Shown here in pieces: positions 1 to 7,091 of a DNA stretch of 64,000 nucleotides (positions are counted from its first letter, which is position 1; each line of letters begins with the position of its first letter). The notes below the pieces were generated by a model. It saw only the letters and a list, made by a program, of their open reading frames with translations. It ran no database searches and was not told where the DNA came from. The stretch comes from Streptomyces sp. ATexAB-D23. GTDB lineage: Bacteria > Actinomycetota > Actinomycetes > Streptomycetales > Streptomycetaceae. A program made the position numbers and the translations under genes. The stretch covers positions 1 through 64,000 of the forward strand of contig NZ_KB892018.1 in the NCBI RefSeq assembly GCF_000373645.1. Reading direction: 5' to 3'.

Positions 1-819
1 CACCAGCCCGACACCCCCCACACCGTCGCCCTCACCTGGGACCACCACGGCCCGGCCCCGCTGTCCCAGACCGAACGCATCCTCACCGCCGACGACCGCC
101 AGACCGAGATCGACCGCCGCTTCTTCGCCATCGCCACCGACCTCATCGGCACCCCCACCGAACTCATCGACGAAACCGGCCACACCGCCTGGCGCGCCCG
201 CGCCACCCTCTGGGGCACCACCGCCTGGCCCCGCACCAGCACCACGTACACCCCCCTCCGCTTCCCCGGCCAGTACTACGACCCGGAATCCGGCCTCCAC
301 TACAACGTCTTCCGCCACTACGACCCGGAGACCGGCCGCTACGCCTCCCCGGACCCGCTGGGGCTGGCGCCGGCGCCCAACCCCGTCACATACGTGGACA
401 ACCCCTGCACCTGGGCCGACTCCTTGGGCTTGGCGCCGGACTACCCGGGCGACGGTCCGGCCGTTGGCGAGTACACATCCAAGGGTGAGGGACAGGACCT
501 CAAACGCTCGGCGATGGTCGGCGACGACCAATGGCACTTCAATACCGGTCACGGCTATGCCCGTGAGCACACTGGGCCGGGCGGGATTACAAACACTCCG
601 AGCTCCACCAACTTGGGCCCGGACCGGATCGAACGAGCGATCGTTTCCGATGTGTACGCGTACATGAGAGACGGCGGGAGCGTCCCTCGTCCCGGCACCC
701 CCGAGTTCACCGGCCCGCTCGACAGGTCCGTGCAGTTGGACGGACACAACTTCGGCTATCGGGTCATTCACCGGCCCGACGGTGCCTATCAGCTGTCCAC
801 CTACTGGCTGAACCCGTAG
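1..819 (+). CDS. Rhs/polymorphic toxin protein, C-terminal part (5' truncated by window)
   Basis: The frame is open from base 1, so only the last 272 codons are present. Residues about 90-140 of the visible part carry the Rhs-repeat core signature: FPGQYYDPESGLHYN, then YDPETGRYASPDPLG and the boundary motif YVDNPCTWADSLGLAP. Everything after that (about 130 residues) is the variable C-terminal module, which in this family is a toxin domain released after the core shell. The module has His-rich and aromatic patches (GHGYAREHTG, then GYRVIHRPDGAYQLSTYWLNP). This layout reminds me of small RNase folds such as the barnase/EndoU/colicin/RelE group, but I cannot assign a family. Its base composition is visibly less GC-rich than its neighbours, as expected for an exchangeable tip. 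A start at 394 (GTG) would cut through the core and is not a real start. The small gene at 930 is the expected immunity partner. Rhs assignment is strong; the toxin activity is inference. Confidence 0.85.
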   Translation, partial: HQPDTPHTVALTWDHHGPAPLSQTERILTADDRQTEIDRRFFAIATDLIGTPTELIDETGHTAWRARATLWGTTAWPRTSTTYTPLRFPGQYYDPESGLHYNVFRHYDPETGRYASPDPLGLAPAPNPVTYVDNPCTWADSLGLAPDYPGDGPAVGEYTSKGEGQDLKRSAMVGDDQWHFNTGHGYAREHTGPGGITNTPSSTNLGPDRIERAIVSDVYAYMRDGGSVPRPGTPEFTGPLDRSVQLDGHNFGYRVIHRPDGAYQLSTYWLNP

Positions 820-929
820 TGAGCGGTTCATCGAGTTGCAAACTGACTGCTAAGGTCTGGGCGCCTGTCCCGCCAACGGACGCCGCCGCCGTCCGGAACA
901 TCGGTGAAACCCGTTAGGAGAAGCGCACA

Positions 930-1262
930 GTGCCCGACCCGACCCTCGCTGCCAGGAGCCTCAGCCGGGCCATCGACAGCGCCGACAGCCGGCAGATCAA
1001 CGAAGCCACCCGCGATTTCGTCGAGAAGCTCACCTTCGCGACGGCCGACGAGATCCTCACCATGCTTCGAGAGCTCCTGGCCGAGGACTGGATGGCGCTG
1101 CCGCCCTGGGCGCGGAATCTCGCCTACCGCCTGGCCTGCCTGCAACGTCCCGATGACCCGCGACTGCTCCGGGAAGCGGCCGCCGACCTGCTGTGCTTCG
1201 GACCCGACTGGGACGCGTTCGCCGAGGAACTCAAGGAACGCGCGGCGGAACTGGAACAGTGA
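930..1262 (+). CDS. Small acidic protein, probable immunity protein for the Rhs toxin
   Basis: This is a 110-aa protein I do not recognise by family. It starts at GTG 930, preceded by a good ribosome site (TAGGAGA, about 915-921). It is predicted mostly helical, rich in Ala, Leu, Glu and Asp, with no signal peptide and no membrane segment. The last part has an aromatic/Trp patch (EDWMALPPWARNL, CFGPDWDAF). Such small acidic cytoplasmic proteins directly downstream of an Rhs C-terminal toxin tip are normally cognate immunity proteins that bind and block the toxin. The position (110 bp after the toxin stop, same strand) is the only functional evidence. It could instead be an unrelated hypothetical gene. 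Confidence 0.7.
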   Translation: MPDPTLAARSLSRAIDSADSRQINEATRDFVEKLTFATADEILTMLRELLAEDWMALPPWARNLAYRLACLQRPDDPRLLREAAADLLCFGPDWDAFAEELKERAAELEQ

Positions 1263-1308
1263 CCGTCCCGCAGAGATCCCAGGGACTGTCCGTTGGGTGA
1301 GCGGGGAA

Positions 1309-1341
1309 GGCCCTGACGGCGCTGGAAGAAGCGATCGCGCT
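1309..1341 (+). repeat. 33-bp direct repeat, copy 1 (left flank of TA cassette)
   Basis: This 33-bp stretch matches 2203-2235 at 30 of 33 positions in the same orientation. It begins GGCCCTGAC and contains GCTGGAAGAAGCGA. The two copies bracket the toxin-antitoxin genes at 1440-2101. This copy has only the left arm of the hairpin that is complete at the other copy, so it looks like the damaged duplicate. No gene is evident between 1263 and 1439 apart from this repeat. Confidence 0.8.
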
Positions 1342-1439
1342 TCAAAGCAGGTCCCCGTCGGCCGAGGAGGGCTGCCGCCCGAGGTCTTCCGCGCAGCGCT
1401 CTGATTCGCACAAGAGGTGGGCCGAGTCGCGGCCTCGGG

Positions 1440-1832
1440 TCAGACCTTGATTACGCGGACGCTGGGGCCGCAGAGCATCAGGAGGTCTTCGGGATCCGAT
1501 GTCAGGACGGTCGCAGGGGCCGCCGAGGTGAGTGCGGTGGCGGCCACGATGGCGTCGAGGGCGTACTTGTGGCCGTGCAGCCCGGCCGTGGCCAGGAGCT
1601 TGCTCGCATGGCGGGCGATGGCTTCGGTGGGCGGGATGATGTTCACGCGGGAGACTGCGTAGTCGAAGCGGGCCTGGTTGACCCTGGGGTCTTGTGCCTC
1701 GACGAGGGTGACGGAGCTGATGACGACGCGGATGTCCTCGGCTTCGGCCGCGGCCAGCCACTCGGTGATCTCGGGCGTGCGTCGAACCAGTCTGGACAGG
1801 CCTTCGCAGTCCAGGACGAGCGTGCCGTTCAC
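1440..1832 (-). CDS. VapC-like PIN-domain ribonuclease toxin
   Basis: This 130-aa PIN-domain protein is the toxin half of a type II toxin-antitoxin pair. The four acidic metal-binding positions of the fold are visible: Asp8 in LVLDCEGL, Glu45 in TLVEAQD, Asp93 in YALDAIVAA and Asp113 in TSDPEDL. The active site therefore looks intact. Known VapC toxins are Mg-dependent endoribonucleases that cut tRNA or rRNA; the target here is unknown. The start codon overlaps the stop of the antitoxin gene (ATGA, 1829-1832), so the two are translationally coupled with the antitoxin first. The pair lies between 33-bp direct repeats, next to an Rhs remnant, in an accessory patch. Confidence 0.87.
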   Translation of the reverse strand: MNGTLVLDCEGLSRLVRRTPEITEWLAAAEAEDIRVVISSVTLVEAQDPRVNQARFDYAVSRVNIIPPTEAIARHASKLLATAGLHGHKYALDAIVAATALTSAAPATVLTSDPEDLLMLCGPSVRVIKV

Positions 1833-2101
1833 GCAGCGTCCACCGAGCCCGCGGCGTCGCCGCGGAGAATGGCACGTTTGGCGTCGGCCGCCGCCTGATC
1901 GACCGGGCCGTGTTCCGCTTCAGCGTCTTCGATGAGCTCGCGGAGTCGGTCCCGTTCCAGTTGGCGCTGGATGAGGGTCTCGACGTAGGCGGACATGCCT
2001 CGTTTGCCCGTACGTGCCTTGAGGGCAGCGATGGTGCCTTCGTGGAGAGAGACCGATACGGGCCGGACGGGCCCTGCGCCGGGCGCCTGATAGGTAGCCA
2101 T
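1829..2101 (-). CDS. VapB-like ribbon-helix-helix antitoxin
   Basis: A 90-aa protein if started at ATG 2101 (MATYQAPGAG). The frame stays open to 2197, but the extra 32 residues are Pro-rich, unlike an antitoxin, and would cover the AT-rich promoter/operator. Residues about 13-50 (RPVSVSLHEGTIAALKART... SAYVETLIQRQLE) fit a ribbon-helix-helix DNA-binding domain. The acidic tail (EDAEAEHGPVDQAAADAKRAI) would wrap the toxin. Such antitoxins bind their own promoter with the toxin; a near-palindromic AT-rich site sits just upstream at 2110-2121. It is coupled to the PIN toxin by a 4-bp overlap. The antitoxin role is firm by context; the target specificity is not known. Confidence 0.82.
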   Translation of the reverse strand: MATYQAPGAGPVRPVSVSLHEGTIAALKARTGKRGMSAYVETLIQRQLERDRLRELIEDAEAEHGPVDQAAADAKRAILRGDAAGSVDAA

Positions 2102-2109
2102 GGGGCCGA

Positions 2110-2121
2110 GTTTAATAAAAC
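2110..2121 (-). promoter_or_regulatory. Probable promoter/operator of the toxin-antitoxin pair
   Basis: The site GTTTAATAAAAC is palindromic at 10 of 12 positions and lies 8 bp upstream of the antitoxin ATG. With the nearby TTGTTAA it forms the most AT-rich patch in this part of the window. Autoregulated ribbon-helix-helix antitoxins typically bind such sites. No protein-binding evidence is available from sequence alone. Confidence 0.45.
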
Positions 2122-2201
2122 TCTTGTTAATGGATGGGGGTGATACTCCGAGCGGGTGTGCCGGAGGGGGTATCCATCGCTGCGCAAGTGTCGCCAACTT
2201 C

Positions 2202-2246
2202 AGGCCCTGACAGTGCTGGAAGAAGCGAACGCGCTGGTCAGGGCCT
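2202..2246 (-). terminator. Hairpin terminator downstream of sdaA, containing 33-bp repeat copy 2 (2203-2235)
   Basis: AGGCCCTGAC (2202-2211) and GTCAGGGCCT (2237-2246) form a perfect 10-bp inverted repeat around a 25-nt loop. It lies 6 bp beyond the sdaA stop codon on the minus strand. There is no T-run, as is usual for Streptomyces. The left arm and loop are also the second copy of the direct repeat found at 1309-1341. Confidence 0.6.
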
Positions 2247-2252
2247 GTGCGG

Positions 2253-3635
2253 TCAGCACTCGATGATGTTCACCGCGAGCCCGCCGCGGGCGGTCTCCTT
2301 GTACTTGACGGACATGTCCGCCCCGGTCTCCTTCATGGTCTTGATGACCTTGTCGAGGGAGACCTTGTGGTTGCCGTCGCCGCGCAGCGCCATCTTCGCC
2401 GCGGTGACGGCCTTGACCGCGGCCATGCCGTTGCGCTCGATGCACGGGATCTGGACGAGGCCGCCGACCGGGTCGCAGGTCAGGCCCAGGTTGTGCTCCA
2501 TACCGATCTCGGCGGCGTTCTCGACCTGCTCGGGGGAGCCGCCCAGGACCTCGGCGAGGGCGCCGGCGGCCATGGAGCAGGCGGAGCCGACCTCGCCCTG
2601 GCAGCCGACCTCGGCGCCGGAGATGGAGGCGTTCTCCTTGAACAGCATGCCGATCGCGCCGGCCGCCAGCAGGAAGCGGACGATGCCGTCCTCCTTCTCG
2701 GCCTCCGTGCAGCCGCCCGCGGCGAAGTTCATCCAGTAGTGCAGGACGGCCGGGATGATGCCGGCCGCGCCGTTCGTCGGGGCGGTGACCACACGGCCGC
2801 CCGCCGCGTTCTCCTCGTTGACCGCCATCGCGTAGAGGGTGATCCACTCCATGGCGTGCGTCTGCGGATCGCCCTCCGCGCGCAGCTGGCGGGCGGTCTT
2901 CGCGGCGCGGCGGTGGACCTTGAGGCCGCCGGGCAGGATGCCCTCGCGGGACATGCCGCGCGAGACGCACGCCTGCATGGCGCGCCAGATGTCCAGGAGG
3001 CCGGAGCGGATCTCGTCCTCGGTGCGCCAGGCGCGCTCGTTCTCCAGCATGAGCGAGGAGATCGACAGGCCGGTCTCGCGGGCGAGGCGCAGCAGCTCGT
3101 CACCGGTGCGGAAGGGGTGCTTGAGGACCGTGTCGTCGAGCACGATCCGGTCCTCGCCCACGGCGTCCTCGTCCACGACGAAGCCGCCGCCGACCGAGTA
3201 GTACGTCTTCTCCAGGAGCGGGGCGCCCTCGGCGTCGTACGCGAAGACGGTCATGCCGTTCGCGTGGTACGGGAGCGCCTTGCGGCGGTGCAGGATCAGC
3301 TGCTCGTCCGCGTCGAAGTCGATCTCGTGCATCCCGAGGAGGCTGAGCCGGCCGGTGGAACGGATCGCCTCGACCCGGGCGTCGGCCGTCTCGACGTCGA
3401 CCGTACGGGGGGACTCGCCCTCCAGGCCGAGCAGGACCGCCTTGGGGGTGCCGTGGCCGTGGCCGGTGGCGCCGAGGGAGCCGAACAGCTCGGCGCGGAC
3501 CGAGGCGGTGTGGGCGAGCAGGCCCTCGTTCTTCAGCCGGCGCGCGAACATACGGGCCGCGCGCATGGGGCCGACCGTATGGGAGCTGGACGGGCCGATG
3601 CCGATCGAGAACAGGTCGAAGACCGAGATGGCCAC
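2253..3635 (-). CDS. sdaA: L-serine ammonia-lyase (L-serine dehydratase), iron-sulfur type
   Basis: A 460-aa single-chain enzyme that deaminates L-serine to pyruvate and ammonia in the cytoplasm. The N-terminus (SVFDLFSIGIGPSSSHTVGPMRAA) is the family signature of the beta domain. The C-terminal catalytic domain carries candidate Fe-S cysteines at Cys345 (EVGCQGE), Cys353 (GSACSM) and Cys387 (LTCDPVGG), as in bacterial [4Fe-4S] serine dehydratases. The start is GTG 3635, with a strong ribosome site (TTAGGAG). It lies downstream of glyA on the same strand, separated by 156 bp that include a long hairpin, so it may be transcribed separately or by read-through. In context it removes serine made from glycine by GlyA. 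Confidence 0.95.
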   Translation of the reverse strand: MAISVFDLFSIGIGPSSSHTVGPMRAARMFARRLKNEGLLAHTASVRAELFGSLGATGHGHGTPKAVLLGLEGESPRTVDVETADARVEAIRSTGRLSLLGMHEIDFDADEQLILHRRKALPYHANGMTVFAYDAEGAPLLEKTYYSVGGGFVVDEDAVGEDRIVLDDTVLKHPFRTGDELLRLARETGLSISSLMLENERAWRTEDEIRSGLLDIWRAMQACVSRGMSREGILPGGLKVHRRAAKTARQLRAEGDPQTHAMEWITLYAMAVNEENAAGGRVVTAPTNGAAGIIPAVLHYWMNFAAGGCTEAEKEDGIVRFLLAAGAIGMLFKENASISGAEVGCQGEVGSACSMAAGALAEVLGGSPEQVENAAEIGMEHNLGLTCDPVGGLVQIPCIERNGMAAVKAVTAAKMALRGDGNHKVSLDKVIKTMKETGADMSVKYKETARGGLAVNIIEC

Positions 3636-3725
3636 GGGTGACTCCTAAGGATGTGGTAGACGCCGTTGTCTGCCGGGTGGTGCGGTACGGGCCGGATCGC
3701 GGCTCGAAGAGCGGGGACAAGGGAT

Positions 3726-3763
3726 GGGGCACCGCGCTCACTGTTCAGTGTGCGTGGTGCCCC
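3726..3763 (-). terminator. Long hairpin between glyA and sdaA
   Basis: An 18-bp stem with two mismatches and a TT loop runs from 3726-3743 (GGGGCACCGCGCTCACTG) to 3746-3763. It sits 29 bp after the glyA stop and upstream of sdaA, so it probably ends or attenuates the gcvT-gcvH-glyA transcript. There is no T-run. Confidence 0.6.
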
Positions 3764-3791
3764 TCCCGGACACGCAAATGTGCTGGTCCGG

Positions 3792-5051
3792 CTAGTTCAG
3801 ACCGGGGTACAGCGGGAACTTCTCGGCGAGCTTCGCGACCCGCGCCTTCAGGTCGTCCGCGTCGTAGGACGGCTTGAGGGCGGAGGCGATGATCTCCGCG
3901 ACCTCGGTGAAGTCCTCCGCCCGGAAACCGCGGGTGGCCAGGGCCGGGGTGCCGATCCGCAGGCCCGAGGTGACCATCGGCGGCCGCGGGTCGTTCGGGA
4001 TGGCGTTCCGGTTGACCGTGATGCCCAGCTCGTGCAGCCGGTCCTCGGCCTGCTGGCCGTCCAGCTCGGAGTTGCGCAGGTCGACCAGGACCAGGTGCAC
4101 GTCCGTGCCGCCGGAGAGCACGGAGACGCCCACCTCGGTGACGTCGGGCTGCACCAGGCGCTCGGCCAGGATGCGGGCGCCGTCCAGGGTGCGCTGCTGG
4201 CGCTCCTTGAACTCCTCGCCCGCCGCGACCTTGAACGAGACCGCCTTGGCCGCGATCACGTGCTCCAGCGGGCCGCCCTGCTGACCCGGGAAGACCGCCG
4301 AGTTGATCTTCTTGGCGAGCTCCTGGGTGGAGAGGATCACCCCGCCGCGCGGACCGCCGAGGGTCTTGTGCGTGGTGGTGGTGACGACGTGGGCGTGCGG
4401 CACCGGGTTGGGGTGCAGGCCCGCGGCGACCAGACCGGCGAAGTGCGCCATGTCGACCATCAGGTACGCGCCGACCTCGTCCGCGATGCGGCGGAAGGCG
4501 GCGAAGTCCAGCTGGCGCGGGTAGGCGGACCAGCCGGCGACGATCAGCCGCGGCTTGGACTCCTTGGCGAGGCGCTCGACCTCGGCCATGTCCACGACAC
4601 CGGCGTCGTCCACGTGGTACGGGACCACGTTGTAGAGCTTGCCGGAGAAGTTGATCTTCATGCCGTGGGTCAGGTGACCGCCGTGCGCCAGGTTCAGGCC
4701 CATGATGGTGTCGCCCGGCTTGAGCAGCGCGAACATCGCGGCGGCGTTGGCCTGCGCACCGGAGTGCGGCTGGACGTTCGCGGCCTCGGCGCCGAAGAGC
4801 GCCTTGATGCGGTCGATCGCGATCTGCTCGACGACGTCGACGTGCTCGCAGCCGCCGTAGTAGCGGCGGCCGGGGTAGCCCTCGGCGTACTTGTTGGTCA
4901 GGACGGAGCCCTGCGCCTCCATGACGGCGACGGGAGCGAAGTTCTCCGAGGCGATCATTTCGAGCGTGGACTGCTGGCGGAGGAGCTCGGCGTCGACGGC
5001 GGCGGCGACGTCCGGGTCCAGCTCGTGGAGGGAGGAGTTGAGAAGCGACAT
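3792..5051 (-). CDS. glyA: Serine hydroxymethyltransferase
   Basis: A 419-aa PLP enzyme that interconverts serine plus tetrahydrofolate and glycine plus 5,10-methylene-tetrahydrofolate. The PLP lysine is Lys229 in TTTTHKTLGGPRGG. Other family motifs are present: EMIASENF, EGYPGRRYYGGCEHVD, and MVDMAHFAGLVAAGLHPNPV. The length is normal. It begins 20 bp after gcvH on the same strand. Together with GcvT and GcvH it would convert glycine to serine and one-carbon units when the glycine riboswitch upstream is on. Confidence 0.97.
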   Translation of the reverse strand: MSLLNSSLHELDPDVAAAVDAELLRQQSTLEMIASENFAPVAVMEAQGSVLTNKYAEGYPGRRYYGGCEHVDVVEQIAIDRIKALFGAEAANVQPHSGAQANAAAMFALLKPGDTIMGLNLAHGGHLTHGMKINFSGKLYNVVPYHVDDAGVVDMAEVERLAKESKPRLIVAGWSAYPRQLDFAAFRRIADEVGAYLMVDMAHFAGLVAAGLHPNPVPHAHVVTTTTHKTLGGPRGGVILSTQELAKKINSAVFPGQQGGPLEHVIAAKAVSFKVAAGEEFKERQQRTLDGARILAERLVQPDVTEVGVSVLSGGTDVHLVLVDLRNSELDGQQAEDRLHELGITVNRNAIPNDPRPPMVTSGLRIGTPALATRGFRAEDFTEVAEIIASALKPSYDADDLKARVAKLAEKFPLYPGLN

Positions 5052-5071
5052 CAGGTGGTCCCTTGGGGTCT

Positions 5072-5449
5072 TTAGTTGCCGGAGAACTCGGTGTACTCGT
5101 CGGCGGAGAGCAGGTCCTTCGGCTCCTCCGCGACGCGTACCTTGAACAGCCAGCCGCCTTCGAACGGAGCGGAGTTCACCAGCGACGGGTCGTCCACGAC
5201 GTCCTGGTTGGAGGCCGTGACCTCACCGGTCACCGGCGAGTACAGGTCGCTGACCGACTTGGTCGACTCCAGCTCGCCGCAGGTCTCGCCCGCGGTCACC
5301 GTGTCACCGACCTCGGGGAGCTGGGCGAAGACGACGTCACCGAGCGCGTTGGCCGCGTGCTCCGTGATGCCGATCGTGGCCACACCGTCCTCGACGGCCG
5401 ACAGCCACTCGTGCTCCTTGCTGTACCGCAGCTGCTGGGGGTTGCTCAT
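5072..5449 (-). CDS. gcvH: Glycine cleavage system H protein
   Basis: The 125-aa lipoyl carrier of the glycine cleavage complex. It shuttles the aminomethyl intermediate between P, T and L proteins. The lipoylated residue is Lys64 in GELESTKSVSDLYSPVTGEV. The N-terminus (LRYSKEHEWL) and GITEHAANALGDVVFAQLPEVG are typical. The gene lies between gcvT (104 bp upstream) and glyA (20 bp downstream). gcvP is not in the window; in Streptomyces it is usually elsewhere. Confidence 0.97.
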   Translation of the reverse strand: MSNPQQLRYSKEHEWLSAVEDGVATIGITEHAANALGDVVFAQLPEVGDTVTAGETCGELESTKSVSDLYSPVTGEVTASNQDVVDDPSLVNSAPFEGGWLFKVRVAEEPKDLLSADEYTEFSGN

Positions 5450-5553
5450 GACCTGAATTCTCCTGTACGCGGGGGAGTGCTGATGAACGTGGTCTTACGG
5501 TGTGAGACGGGACTGCGTCACGTCGGGCGGCGCCCGGTGCGCGTCCTACGGTT

Positions 5554-6669
5554 CTACTTCTGGCGCTTGTAGAACGGGAGCGCCACGACCTCGTACGGCT
5601 CGTGGGTGCCCCGGATGTCCACGGCGACGCCCGCGGTGCCCGGTGCGGCGTGCGCGGCGTCGACGTACGCCATGGCGATCGGCTTGCCCAGGGTGGGCGA
5701 CGGGGCGCCCGAGGTGACCTCGCCGACGACCTGGCCGTCCGCGACGACCGGGAAGCCGGCGCGCGGCACCCGGCGGCCCTCGGCGACCAGGCCGACGAGC
5801 TTGCGGGGCGGGGCGGTCTCGGCGCGCTCGGCGGCGGCCTCCAGCGCCTTGCGGCCGACGAAGTCGCCCTCCTTCTCGAACTTCACGACCCGGCCGAGCC
5901 CGGCGTCGAACGGGGTCAGCGAGGTCGTCAGCTCGTGCCCGTACAGCGGCATGCCCGCCTCCAGGCGCAGCGTGTCGCGGCAGGAGAGCCCGCACGGGAT
6001 CAGACCGCGCGAGGCACCGGCCTCGGTGAGCGCCTTCCACAGCTCCTCGGCCTGGGCGGGGGCGACGAACAGCTCGAAGCCGTCCTCGCCGGTGTAGCCC
6101 GTCCGGGCGATCAGCGCGGGCACCCCGGCGACCGTGCCGGGCAGCCCGGCGTAGTACTTCAGGCCGTCCAGGTCCGCGTCGGTCACGGAGGCGAGGATCG
6201 CGGCGGACTCGGGGCCCTGGACGGCGAGCAGCGCGTACGCGTCGCGGTCGTCGCGCACCTCGGCGTCGAAGCCGGCGGCGCGCTCGGTGATCGTGTCGAG
6301 GACGAGCTGCGCGTTGCCGGCGTTGGCGACGACCATGTACTCCTCCTCCTGGAGGCGGTACACGATCAGGTCGTCCAGGATGCCGCCGTCCTCGGCGCAG
6401 ATCATCGTGTAGCGGGCCCGGCCCACCGAGACGGTGCCGATGTTGCCGACCAGCGCGTGGTTCAGCAGCGCCACGGCGCCGGGCCCGGTGACCGTGATCT
6501 CGCCCATGTGGGAGAGGTCGAAGAGGCCGGCCCTCGTCCGCACGGCGTTGTGCTCGTCGCGCTCACTGGCGTAGCGCAGCGGCATGTCCCAGCCCGCGAA
6601 GTCGGTCATCGTGGCGCCCAGCGAGCGATGCAATACGTCGAGGGCGGTGAGGCGAGGGGTGGTGCTCAT
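5554..6669 (-). CDS. gcvT: Glycine cleavage system T protein (aminomethyltransferase)
   Basis: A 371-aa tetrahydrofolate-dependent aminomethyltransferase. It takes the H-protein-bound aminomethyl group and releases ammonia and methylene-THF. Motifs include GWDMPLRYASERDEHNAVRTRAGLFDLSHMGE, RYTMICAEDGGILDDLIVYR and GLIPCGLSCRDTLRLEAGMPLYGHEL. The start is ATG 6669 (MSTTPRL). The frame continues to 6774, but that extension runs through the glycine riboswitch and is rejected. It is the first gene of the riboswitch-controlled gcvT-gcvH-glyA unit. Confidence 0.96.
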   Translation of the reverse strand: MSTTPRLTALDVLHRSLGATMTDFAGWDMPLRYASERDEHNAVRTRAGLFDLSHMGEITVTGPGAVALLNHALVGNIGTVSVGRARYTMICAEDGGILDDLIVYRLQEEEYMVVANAGNAQLVLDTITERAAGFDAEVRDDRDAYALLAVQGPESAAILASVTDADLDGLKYYAGLPGTVAGVPALIARTGYTGEDGFELFVAPAQAEELWKALTEAGASRGLIPCGLSCRDTLRLEAGMPLYGHELTTSLTPFDAGLGRVVKFEKEGDFVGRKALEAAAERAETAPPRKLVGLVAEGRRVPRAGFPVVADGQVVGEVTSGAPSPTLGKPIAMAYVDAAHAAPGTAGVAVDIRGTHEPYEVVALPFYKRQK

Positions 6670-6699
6670 GGACGGGGCTCCCAGGGCATGACGACGAGG

Positions 6700-6903
6700 A
6701 CGATCCTCCCCATCTGTCATCGGAACCTGAGAGGTTCGCCGAGAGACCCCACAGGGGTTCGGTTCGGCTTGCACCTTGGGTGGAGCCGCTGGGCGGCTCG
6801 CTTTTCAGATCTGCCTCATCCACGCGGTACGGGGCCTGAGAGATTCAAGGGAGGATCTTGCTCCTTCGGCGCCCGGCACGGTGACCGGGACTCTCCCGCG
6901 CGG
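6700..6903 (-). ncRNA. Tandem glycine riboswitch upstream of gcvT
   Basis: Read on the minus strand, two glycine aptamers follow each other. Aptamer 1 begins near GCGGGAGAG (about 6900) and has GCCGAAGGAGCAAG (about 6870) and AATCTCTCAGGC (about 6845). Aptamer 2 has CACCCAAGGTGCAAGCC, GGTCTCTCGGCGAACCTCTCAGG and ends in GACAGATGGGGAGG (about 6705). These match the conserved core of the glycine riboswitch class, which normally turns on glycine catabolism when glycine is high. A short stem GAGGA-CGA-TCCTC at 6696-6708 just before gcvT could be part of the expression platform. Confidence 0.93.
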
Positions 6904-6915
6904 ATTCAAGCGGCC

Positions 6916-6921
6916 TGTATG
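6916..6921 (-). promoter_or_regulatory. Possible -10 box of the riboswitch/gcvT transcript
   Basis: On the minus strand the hexamer CATACA lies about 12 bp before the first conserved riboswitch bases, at the right distance for a start near 6908. No convincing -35 was found, so this is a weak call based on position. Confidence 0.3.
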
Positions 6922-7011
6922 CAGTTGGCGGGGTCATCATCGCACGCGTCCGGGAGGAACGGGGCGCCGGGACCGATGCCGTTTCCCGATGCCTTCCGGC
7001 GGGTCGCACGG

Positions 7012-7039
7012 TTGTGTCGCATTACCTTTTCTTTACACT
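7012..7039 (+). promoter_or_regulatory. Possible promoter for the P-loop protein
   Basis: TTGTGT (7012-7017) and TACACT (7034-7039) are separated by 16 bp. They resemble the streptomycete HrdB consensus and lie 50-80 bp upstream of the start at 7092, in a locally AT-rich patch between divergent genes. Confidence 0.4.
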
Positions 7040-7091
7040 TCCGGGGTAGGTACCGGCCGTGCACGCGTCGGCCGTTCGGCAGGGGGAGGCG

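Noticed and set aside
1..2246. Integrative element or prophage
   Set aside because: No integrase, transposase, tRNA attachment site or phage gene is visible; only the Rhs end, a small gene and a TA pair.
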